NCBI RefSeq assembly: GCF_009753715.1
Contig: NZ_WQMS01000020.1
Span: 62,001 to 126,000 of the forward strand
Source: Sphingomonas horti
GTDB taxonomy: Bacteria; Pseudomonadota; Alphaproteobacteria; Sphingomonadales; Sphingomonadaceae
Length of the DNA stretch: 64,000 bases
Direction of reading: 5' to 3'
This document shows, in pieces, positions 1-6,631 of the stretch (positions are counted from its first letter, which is position 1; each line of letters starts with the position of its first letter). Both the position numbers and the translations under genes were made by a program. Below the pieces are notes generated by a model. The model made no database searches, had not been told where the DNA came from, and saw nothing but the letters and a program-made list of their open reading frames with translations.

Positions 1-547
1 CCTTCTCGCCCGTGTCGGCCCGGGCGACAGCGGGCGGCTTGCCGCCGTAGAAGGCGCGCAAGCCATCGAGGTCGATCCGCTCGATATCGCCGCCGATGCT
101 GCCTTCGGTGAAGGACAGCGCCATCCACGGCTCGAACCGGGTCAGCACCTTCGGCTTCACCTCCGGGTGAGTGGCGAGGAAGTGATTGAGCCCGTCCGCC
201 CAGGCGTTCATCAGCGCCTGCATGGTCTTCGGGCTGCGGGCGTAAGCCGCGCGAAGCCCGGCCTCGTCGACGTAGAGGCGCGCGCGCAAATCGTCCCAGA
301 TCTTCCCCTCACCGTCGGCTTCGGCCTGCCGACCCAGCGCGATCAGATAGTTGCGCTCGATCCGGTTGAAGTCGTCTTCCGCCTGCGCATAGATCGCGCC
401 GAACACCGCGTCGGCGTCCGTCCGCCCCTTCACATGCGCGATGCCCCAATCGTCGCGCGTGATCGTCACCCGCGCCGCCTCCGCCTGCCAGCGAGCGAGA
501 TCGGCCTGCGGAGCCGCGGCGAGAAGGAGGAAAGCGAGCGTCAGCAT
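1..547 (-). CDS. Penicillin acylase family protein (N-terminal part, cut by window edge)
   Basis: The reading frame starts at an ATG whose first base is 547 and runs off the left edge, so only about 182 N-terminal residues are visible. A short hydrophobic leader (MLTLAFLLLAAAPQA) suggests export to the periplasm. It is followed by ITRDDWGIAHVKGRTDADA and a FGAIYAQAEDDFNRIERNY stretch, which are typical of the alpha-subunit start of the S45 (penicillin G acylase / acyl-homoserine-lactone acylase) Ntn-hydrolases. These enzymes hydrolyse amides and mature by self-cleavage. The catalytic serine at the beta-chain start lies beyond the window, so the substrate cannot be inferred. The gene follows the sensor kinase gene on the same strand with a gap of about 60 bases and could be cotranscribed with it. 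Confidence 0.85.
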   Translation of the reverse strand, partial: MLTLAFLLLAAAPQADLARWQAEAARVTITRDDWGIAHVKGRTDADAVFGAIYAQAEDDFNRIERNYLIALGRQAEADGEGKIWDDLRARLYVDEAGLRAAYARSPKTMQALMNAWADGLNHFLATHPEVKPKVLTRFEPWMALSFTEGSIGGDIERIDLDGLRAFYGGKPPAVARADTGEK

Positions 548-607
548 GGGAGCCTGCTAAGTCATTTCGGCGACAAACTGAACTCCGTTTGCTTCGAACG
601 GCGCTGG

Positions 608-1945
608 CTAGAGCGGCAGCCTCATCGTCGCCCGCAGCCCTCGCTCCCGGTTCGCCAGCGTCAGCGTGCCGCCATGCGCGTCGACGATCGCGCGGGCGAG
701 GGCGAGGCCCAGGCCGGCGCCGCCCGTGTCGCGGCTGCGCGAGCTTTCCAGCCGGGTGAAGGCCTCGAACATGCGCTCCATTTCCGCAGGCGGGATGCCG
801 GGCCCGTCGTCATCGACCTCGACCACCGCCCAAACCGGCTCGCGCACCACCCGCACGCGCGCGCGTTCGCCATATTTCAGCGCGTTCTCGATCAGGTTCC
901 TGAGCGCCCGCTTCATCAGGTTCGGCCGCATCGCCACCGCCAGCCGGTCGGCCTCGTCGACGGCGACGTCCGCGCCCAGATCCTCGAATTCCTCGGCGAC
1001 GCTGTCGACCAGCGCGGGCAGGTCCACCTTCTGCTCCGGCTCGCTCGGATGGCCGAGCCGGGCGAGCGAGAGGATGTCGTCCAGCGTCTTGTTCATGTCG
1101 TCGATCGTCGCCGCCATCCGCGCCCGCTCGCCTTCGTCCTCGACCAGCTCGGTGCGCACCCGCATCGACGCGAGCGGGGTGCGGAGATCGTGCCCGATCG
1201 CGCCCAGCATTCGGTCCTTCTCGTCCAGCATCGCGGTGATGCGGGTGCGCATCGCGTTGAACGCGGCGATCAGCCGGCGGATGTCGGACGGGCCCTGTTC
1301 CTCGATCGGCTCCGGGGCGCTGCGACGGTCGAACCGCTCGGCCGCGTCGCGCAGCTCGGCCAGCGGCCGCGCCAGCCGTCCGCCGACCCACAGCACGGTC
1401 AGCAGGATGAAGCCGTAGAGCACGAAGGTCTGGAAGATCAGGCCGCCGAACACGCCGGCATGAAGCGGCGGCAGCGGCGCCGCGGTCGTCACCCAGCGGG
1501 ACGGGGCGATCTCGGCGGACACGACGATGACGCGCCGCTGCAGCACCGCGGACTGGCGCAGCAGCCGCCCCTTGTCGTCCACCTGCACCTGGAATTCGCG
1601 GGCCGGGATCTCGGCCGCCTCGATCTGGCCGACCCGGATGCCGACCTGGCCCAGCATCTCGCGCGCATAGGCGGCCACGTCGGGCTTCAGCTCCATTTCC
1701 GCGCGGATCGGGCTTGAGACCGACGCGATTGATCCGCGCAGCATTTGCGGCGTGGTCGCGCCGCTGCGCGTGCGCTGGACCGTCTCGGCAAGCCGCGCGA
1801 TGGCCAGCGTCGCCGTCTGCACATAGGTCTGGCGCTTGGTCGCCTGCAGCAGCAGCACGAAGTTCACCGCCTGCGCCACGCCCAGCGCCAGCGCCATCAG
1901 CAGCGCCAGCTGCGCGCCGAGGCTGCGGGGCCAGAGGCGCTTCAA
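608..1945 (-). CDS. EnvZ-type sensor histidine kinase
   Basis: This 445-aa inner-membrane sensor kinase has a first membrane segment near residues 11-34, a periplasmic region of about 130 residues, and a second membrane segment near 165-187. A HAMP-like linker follows (RLARPLAELRDAAERF). The dimerisation/phosphoacceptor helix carries GHDLRTPLAS with His252, and the ATPase domain shows N-box NLIENALKYG, DDDGPGIP and GAGLGLALA. It should autophosphorylate and pass phosphate to the regulator encoded just upstream. The two genes overlap by 4 bases (ATGA), so they are translationally coupled. The stimulus is unknown. The order regulator-then-kinase and the domain set match the OmpR/EnvZ class. Confidence 0.92.
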   Translation of the reverse strand: MKRLWPRSLGAQLALLMALALGVAQAVNFVLLLQATKRQTYVQTATLAIARLAETVQRTRSGATTPQMLRGSIASVSSPIRAEMELKPDVAAYAREMLGQVGIRVGQIEAAEIPAREFQVQVDDKGRLLRQSAVLQRRVIVVSAEIAPSRWVTTAAPLPPLHAGVFGGLIFQTFVLYGFILLTVLWVGGRLARPLAELRDAAERFDRRSAPEPIEEQGPSDIRRLIAAFNAMRTRITAMLDEKDRMLGAIGHDLRTPLASMRVRTELVEDEGERARMAATIDDMNKTLDDILSLARLGHPSEPEQKVDLPALVDSVAEEFEDLGADVAVDEADRLAVAMRPNLMKRALRNLIENALKYGERARVRVVREPVWAVVEVDDDGPGIPPAEMERMFEAFTRLESSRSRDTGGAGLGLALARAIVDAHGGTLTLANRERGLRATMRLPL

Positions 1946-2664
1946 AGCCGGGTCACGTCCGCGGCCAGCGTATAGCCGCCGCCCCAGACGGTCTTGATCA
2001 GCGCCGGGTTCTTCGGGTCCGCCTCGATCTTGCGCCTGAGCCGGCTGATATGGTTGTCGATCGCCCGGTCGAACGCATGCGCCTCGCGGCCATAGGCGAG
2101 GTCGAGCAACTGGTCGCGGCTCAGCACCTGGTGCGGGTGGGTGGCAAAGGCGAGCATCAGGTTGAACTCGCCGGTCGACAGCGGCACCTGCACGCCCTCG
2201 GGATCGACGAGCCCGCGCTCGCCCGCCTTCAGCACCCAGCCGGCAAAGGCATAGCTGCCGGTCTCGGGCGCGCGCTGCTTGACGCCGCCGCCGCGGCCGA
2301 TCCGCCGCAGCACGACCTTGATCCGCGCGACCAGCTCGCGCGGGGAAAAGGGCTTCACGACATAGTCATCGGCGCCCATTTCGAGGCCGACGATCCGGTC
2401 GGTCTCCTCCGCCATCGCGGTCAGCAGGATCACCGGCAGCTCGGAGGTCTCGCGGATATGGCGGCAAAGGCTCAGGCCGTCTTCGCCCGGCATCATCACG
2501 TCCAGGATGACCAGGTCGATCGCATAGCCGTGCAGCCGCTCGCGCGCCTGCCCGGCGTCGCCCGCCTGGGTCACGCGGAACCCGTTGCGATTGAGATAGG
2601 TCGCGAGCGGCTCGCGGATCGAGCGCTCGTCATCGACCAGAAGGATGTGCGGCTTGTCGTCCAT
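1942..2664 (-). CDS. OmpR-family response regulator
   Basis: This is a 240-aa DNA-binding response regulator. The receiver domain has the acidic pair DDE near residues 11-13, phospho-acceptor Asp55 in LVILDVMMPG and the conserved Lys in YVVKPFSPREL. The C-terminal winged helix ends with HISRLRRKIE and KTVWGGGYTL, typical of OmpR/PhoB proteins. The start at 2664 is chosen because MDDKPHILLVDDE is the normal family beginning and GGGAGGAG lies 8 bases upstream. A longer frame to 2793 runs only through the repeat. The Shine-Dalgarno sequence itself belongs to the edge of that repeat. The gene overlaps the downstream kinase gene by 4 bases. Confidence 0.93.
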   Translation of the reverse strand: MDDKPHILLVDDERSIREPLATYLNRNGFRVTQAGDAGQARERLHGYAIDLVILDVMMPGEDGLSLCRHIRETSELPVILLTAMAEETDRIVGLEMGADDYVVKPFSPRELVARIKVVLRRIGRGGGVKQRAPETGSYAFAGWVLKAGERGLVDPEGVQVPLSTGEFNLMLAFATHPHQVLSRDQLLDLAYGREAHAFDRAIDNHISRLRRKIEADPKNPALIKTVWGGGYTLAADVTRL

Positions 2665-2670
2665 GATTCG

Positions 2671-2824
2671 CTCCTCCCTATCGCAAAGCGATGGGGAGGG
2701 GGACCACTCGCGAAGCGAGTGGTGGAGGGGCCGAGCCGCGGGCGAGGAGAAAATCCTCCGGTTCGCTCCGGCCCCCTCCACCATGCTTCGCATGATCCCC
2801 CTCCCCTGACTGCGTCAGGGGAGG
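2671..2824. repeat. Intergenic palindromic repeat, CCTCCC/GGGGAGG type (copy 1)
   Basis: The stretch is a set of nested inverted repeats: CCTCCC...GGGGAGG, ACCACTCGC...GCGAGTGGT, and GGTGGAGGGGCC facing GGCCCCCTCCACC, ending in CCCCTGAC...GTCAGGGGAGG. Close relatives occur at 9798-9948 and 39379-39524. It lies between the EF-hand gene and the two-component pair and fills most of that gap. Its left edge supplies the ribosome-binding site of the response regulator at 2664. It could also act as a transcription attenuator, but no T-tract is present. Confidence 0.85.
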
Positions 2825-2934
2825 ACAAAGGAAAGGGCGGACGAGGCAGGGTCGACCTCGTCCGCCCCGGCTCTCCGGCGGCCGCGCCACAGGGGAAGAC
2901 GCGGATTGGCCGGACGGAAGCATCCGGATGCGCG

Positions 2935-3447
2935 CTACTTGCGCTCGGAATGCTCCCGCATCGCGGCGTGAGCCTGCTCTCGCTCCGCCGTGGTGACCGT
3001 GCCATCGTGATTCGTGTCGACGCGGTCGAAATGCTCGATCGCCCGCTTCTGGAACTCGTCGCGGCTGATCGCACGGTCGCCGTCCATGTCCGCCATCATG
3101 CCCATGTGCCGCATCATTGGCCGGCCGCGCCCGTGCATCCCGGCCAGCTTCGCCGCGCCGGCATTCCATTCGTCGCGGCTGATCATGCCGTCGTGATTGG
3201 CGTCAGTGCGGTCGAACATGTCGGCGGCCATCTTCGCGTGCATCGCCGCGCGGTCGGCGCGGTCGAGCTTGCCGTCCTTGTTGGCGTCCATCCGGTCGAA
3301 ATGGTCGTTTGCCATCTGGACCGCCTGGGCGCGGGTCATGTCGCCCATCGGGCGGTCGCCCATGTCGTGGGGCTGGCCCGCGGCGAGCGCGATGCCGCTG
3401 GTCAGCGCCAGCGCGCCCAGAGCCGAGATCATCAATGCCGTAGCCAT
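2935..3447 (-). CDS. Secreted EF-hand calcium-binding protein
   Basis: The protein is 170 aa with an N-terminal signal peptide (MATALMISALGALALTSG, cleavage near AAG). Four EF-hand-like loops follow: DANKDGKLDRAD, DANHDGMISRDE, DMDGDRAISRDE and DTNHDGTVTTAE. In the third loop, position 6 is Arg rather than the usual Gly, so its calcium affinity may be weaker. The start at 3447 is preferred over the longer frame to 3483 because GGAGG lies 8 bases upstream and the signal peptide begins there. The protein is rich in Met, His and Asp. It probably binds calcium in the periplasm, but its role is not known. The gene sits alone on the minus strand between the PEP-CTERM gene and the repeat. Confidence 0.88.
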   Translation of the reverse strand: MATALMISALGALALTSGIALAAGQPHDMGDRPMGDMTRAQAVQMANDHFDRMDANKDGKLDRADRAAMHAKMAADMFDRTDANHDGMISRDEWNAGAAKLAGMHGRGRPMMRHMGMMADMDGDRAISRDEFQKRAIEHFDRVDTNHDGTVTTAEREQAHAAMREHSERK

Positions 3448-3558
3448 GCTCGCCACCTCCGATGCTGCCTGTCTAGCCGGCAACGGTCGCGCGAGTATGT
3501 CGAGCGCGGAACGATATTGTCGCGATTTGTCGCAGCCGGATGCCGCCCGGCCGAACCG

Positions 3559-4632
3559 TCAGGCCAGGGTGGGCGCGGTGGATTTGCGGCGCGACCGCAT
3601 CCCCGCTCCGATCGTTCCGAAGCCGATCAGCATCATCGCCCAGGCCGCAGGCTCCGGCACGGCCACGACGGCGGTGCCGCGCAGCGCAAAATTGGCATCG
3701 GCGCCGGTCAGGTCGGGCTCGAAGGAGCCGAACGGATTGACCCTCGAGTTCCGGGAAAATTCACTGCCGGGCAGGCTGCTGACCCCGTTGCCCGTGATCA
3801 CCATGGGCTGGTCCGCATACAGGTAATATTTGGTGTTGGGCGCCAGCACCATATTCGGGTCGAACACATAGGCGCTGCCGCTGGCGAGCGAGGATCCAAC
3901 CAGGTTCCGGGTGACCGTCGGCATGTCGAACAGCGTGCCGGTATAGCGTTCGCTGAAGAGATACGCGGTGCCGAGCGCGAGCGGTGACCCATCCTCGGCA
4001 TAGAAATTGAAGCTGATATTGTTCAGCGCGGCGTCGCCCGTCGTGAACGACTGCCCGAACGCCAGCGGCTCGTTGTTTGACTCCGTTCCCCGCTGCGTCC
4101 CGACCGCGACCGGGTTGTCGTCGCGCACGTTCAGGTCGGCGAAGTTCCCGTCCAGGATGAAGTTGGCGTCGGCGCCCGTGACAGCTCCGGCCACGAAATT
4201 AGCGGAAGCACTGGAGCTCGAGGCATAGCTCCCGCCCCGATAATAGGTGCCGCCGCCCAGCAGGTGCATCGCGGTATCGGAATAGACATAATATTGAGTG
4301 CTCGCGCTGAGGCGCAGCGACGGGTCGAAGATATAGTTGCTGCCGTCGCCCATCGCCGTCGCGATCAGATTGGCGCTTGCGCTCGCAAGTCCATCCGGCG
4401 TTCCGGTATAGGCAGCGCTGAACAGATAGGCCGTACCCAGCGCCTGCCGTGCTCCGGTCGGATCAAAGAAACTGAAGCTGACATGATCGAACGCGGCGGC
4501 CGTGGTTGTGAAAGACTGGCCGATGAAAAAGGTGTCGTCGCCCTGGCCGGAAACATCGCCGACGATCGTCCGGGCCTCAGCGTGTCCCATCAAAGCGGCG
4601 CAAAGCAATGTACCGAGTACAAGCCTGTTCAT
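3559..4632 (-). CDS. PEP-CTERM sorting-signal protein with internal duplication
   Basis: This 357-aa exported protein has a signal peptide (MNRLVLGTLLCAALMGHAEA) and ends in the PEP-CTERM tripartite signal: VPEPAAWAMMLIGFG, a short hydrophobic stretch and an Arg-rich tail (GMRSRRKS). Such signals are recognised by exosortases, and the proteins are usually linked to the cell surface or exopolysaccharide. The body consists of two copies of a domain of about 130-150 residues. Both copies contain GQSFTT, LGTAYLFS, YTGT, a YxxDP stretch (YIFDP / YVFDP) and TGADANF. The start at 4632 has GGGAGGAG just upstream, and the longer frame to 4677 has no such support. No exosortase is encoded in the window. 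The function of the duplicated domain is unknown. Confidence 0.87.
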   Translation of the reverse strand: MNRLVLGTLLCAALMGHAEARTIVGDVSGQGDDTFFIGQSFTTTAAAFDHVSFSFFDPTGARQALGTAYLFSAAYTGTPDGLASASANLIATAMGDGSNYIFDPSLRLSASTQYYVYSDTAMHLLGGGTYYRGGSYASSSSASANFVAGAVTGADANFILDGNFADLNVRDDNPVAVGTQRGTESNNEPLAFGQSFTTGDAALNNISFNFYAEDGSPLALGTAYLFSERYTGTLFDMPTVTRNLVGSSLASGSAYVFDPNMVLAPNTKYYLYADQPMVITGNGVSSLPGSEFSRNSRVNPFGSFEPDLTGADANFALRGTAVVAVPEPAAWAMMLIGFGTIGAGMRSRRKSTAPTLA

Positions 4633-4648
4633 CTGCTCCTCCCTGGAA

Positions 4649-4694
4649 CGACTGTTGTTTTCTTGCAGCCCTAACAAATGTTAGTCAACAGTCG
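4649..4694. promoter_or_regulatory. Nested inverted repeats upstream of the PEP-CTERM gene
   Basis: Two dyads lie just upstream of the PEP-CTERM start at 4632. The outer arms are CGACTGTTG (4649-4657) and CAACAGTCG (4686-4694). Inside is the palindrome CTAACAAATGTTAG (4671-4684). The two dyads have different centres. They could form an operator, or a hairpin in the 5' untranslated RNA. On the minus strand, TTGACT lies in this region as a possible -35 element, but no convincing -10 element is seen. Confidence 0.45.
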
Positions 4695-4780
4695 CGGCAC
4701 ATCTGTCTCGTACAGGGACAGGTGGCGGCAAGGCGCGAACGCCGGTCCTGCGCGGAGAGGACGGTCGACTAGGGATGGGC

Positions 4781-4854
4781 TGGAGCGGGTAGCGGGAATC
4801 GAACCCGCGCGTTCAGCATGGGAAGCTGACAGGCTACCATTACATCATACCCGC
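4781..4854 (-). tRNA. tRNA-Gly (anticodon CCC)
   Basis: On the minus strand, acceptor arm GCGGGTA (4848-4854) pairs with TACCCGC, followed by discriminator T and an encoded CCA (4781-4783). The anticodon stem TCAGC/GCTGA encloses the loop TTCCCAT, giving anticodon CCC, which reads GGG glycine codons. The T arm is GCGGG TTCGATT CCCGC. The full length is 74 nt including CCA. The cloverleaf is complete and no intron is seen. Confidence 0.96.
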
Positions 4855-4891
4855 CTGTGCAGCGCCCGATGCCACAGGCGCGGGGTTCCGG

Positions 4892-6529
4892 TCAACGCGC
4901 GGCTTTGGCCGCCTTGGGCGCGAACAGGTCGCCGAAATAGTCGCCCTGGTACCAGCGCGGCGCCTCGTCGGCGTCGGCCAGCGCGCGGGTGATCCGGTAG
5001 TTCACCTCCGCGAAGCGCGCCGCGGCGTTCCAGTCGATCGGCTGGTTCATGTCGTCGGCGGGCTGATGATAGGCCTTGTCGAAGAAGGCCTTCCACGCCG
5101 CTTCGCCGCCATTGGCATAGCCGGTCGCCAGGAACACCGCCGGGATGCCCTGCTGGACGAAGCGGTAATGGTCCGACCGTACGAAGATATTCTCCTCGGG
5201 CATCGGGTCGGGCGACAGTGCGATGCCCATCGGCTTCGCGGCATCGGCGACGACCTTGCCCAGCGTCGAATGATCGGCGCCGAACGCGATCACGTCGGTG
5301 AACGGATAGAGCAGCAGCGGCATGTCGAGATCGACATCGGCGACGATGCTGGCCAGCGGCACGGTCGGGTTGTGCGCATAATATTCGGCGCCCAGCAGGC
5401 CCTTCTCCTCCGCGGTCGAGGCGAGGAAGACGAGCGTGCGCCGGGACCGGTCAGGGGCGCTGGCGAAGGCGCGCGCGACTTCCAGCATCGTCGCGATTCC
5501 GGACGCATTGTCGAGCGCGCCGTTGTTGATCCGGTCCTTGGCGGGCGGATCGTTCGGCCGCGGCTTGGCGATGCCGATATGATCGAGGTGCGCGGACAGG
5601 ATCACGACCTCGGGCGCGAGCTTCGGGTCGGCGCCGGGCAGCACGCCCACCACATTGGGGCTGGTCAGCCGCTCGCTGACCGTCTCGGCCGTGATGCGCA
5701 CGGTGCCGGCGAGCGGAAAGCCCTTGGGCCGGCCGCCCTCGACGTCCGCTTCCGCGCGGACCTGGTCGAGCGTCCGCGGCGCGCCGGCGAACAAGGCGGC
5801 CGCGACCGTATCGTCGATGCCCGCGCTGGCCCGCAGGCCCGTCCCTTCGACATAGGGTTGGCCGTCCTTGCCGATCCAGCTGAAGCGGGAGCCGTCGGCA
5901 TAGCGTTGGCGCACTGTCCAGGGGCGAGTTGCCGCCGAGAGCCTGGTGTCGACCGACAGGAAGCCGACCGCGCCGCGCGCCGCCGCCGCTTCGTCCTTGG
6001 CGCTGGAGAGGTGCGCGCCGACCTCGCTCGGCATGCCCTTCGGGAAGCCGTTCAGCGCGACCACGATCTTGCCGCGCACGTCGAGCCCGGCATAGTCGTC
6101 GATGCCGAGCGACGTGTCGGCGATGCCATAGCCGACAAAAACGATCGGCGCGCTGAGGTCGGTCTTCGCCTCGCGCGGGTTGACGCCGATCAGCACGTCC
6201 TGGCCGTGTGCCCATTTGCCCGCCGCGGGCGAGCCGCTGAGCGCCAGCGTGCCGGGCATGTCGCCGCGGCGCGTCTTCTGGAACGTGACCTGCTGGTACC
6301 AGCCGCCATTGTCGCCGCCCGGCTTCAGCCCCAGGCCCGCGAATTGCGACGCGACGTAGCGCGCGGCGATCTCGTGGCCGCGGCTGCCGGTGTCCCGTCC
6401 CTCGAGCAGATCGTCGGACAGGAAGGCGACATGGGCGCGAAACGCGTCCGGCGAGAAGGCCGGAGCGGGGGCGGGCGGGGCGGCACTGACGAGAGCGAGC
6501 GGCAGGAGCGACAGCAGGACGCGCGGCAT
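4892..6529 (-). CDS. Secreted M28-family zinc aminopeptidase with PA domain
   Basis: The protein is 545 aa with a signal peptide (MPRVLLSLLPLALVSAAPPA). A protease-associated (PA) domain lies near residues 120-260, inserted before the peptidase core. The M28 metal ligands are visible: His314 and Asp316 in AHLDH, Asp340 in ALDNASG, Glu374/Glu375 in STAEEKG, an Asp near 398-402, and His454 in RSDHYRF. It should remove N-terminal residues from peptides in the periplasm using two zinc ions. The start at 6529 follows AAGGAAG. The much longer frame up to 8518 is antisense to the M16 gene and is rejected. The gene is divergent from the M16 peptidase, sharing a region of about 100 bases. Confidence 0.92.
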   Translation of the reverse strand: MPRVLLSLLPLALVSAAPPAPAPAFSPDAFRAHVAFLSDDLLEGRDTGSRGHEIAARYVASQFAGLGLKPGGDNGGWYQQVTFQKTRRGDMPGTLALSGSPAAGKWAHGQDVLIGVNPREAKTDLSAPIVFVGYGIADTSLGIDDYAGLDVRGKIVVALNGFPKGMPSEVGAHLSSAKDEAAAARGAVGFLSVDTRLSAATRPWTVRQRYADGSRFSWIGKDGQPYVEGTGLRASAGIDDTVAAALFAGAPRTLDQVRAEADVEGGRPKGFPLAGTVRITAETVSERLTSPNVVGVLPGADPKLAPEVVILSAHLDHIGIAKPRPNDPPAKDRINNGALDNASGIATMLEVARAFASAPDRSRRTLVFLASTAEEKGLLGAEYYAHNPTVPLASIVADVDLDMPLLLYPFTDVIAFGADHSTLGKVVADAAKPMGIALSPDPMPEENIFVRSDHYRFVQQGIPAVFLATGYANGGEAAWKAFFDKAYHQPADDMNQPIDWNAAARFAEVNYRITRALADADEAPRWYQGDYFGDLFAPKAAKAAR

Positions 6530-6568
6530 GATCTTCCTTGGGATCGGATGAGGACAAGTCGGAGAGCG

Positions 6569-6597
6569 TTGGTTCAGCGAAAATGCGCTGCTATGCA
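6569..6597 (+). promoter_or_regulatory. Sigma70-like promoter of the M16 peptidase gene
   Basis: A -35 box TTGGTT (6569-6574) and a -10 box TATGCA (6592-6597) are separated by exactly 17 bases. They lie 35 bases upstream of the ATG at 6632, in the divergent region between the M28 and M16 genes. The spacing and position fit a housekeeping promoter, but the -10 box is not a strong match. Confidence 0.45.
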
Positions 6598-6631
6598 AGC
6601 CGCACGTCGCTTCCCCCGCAAAGGAGTCTTC

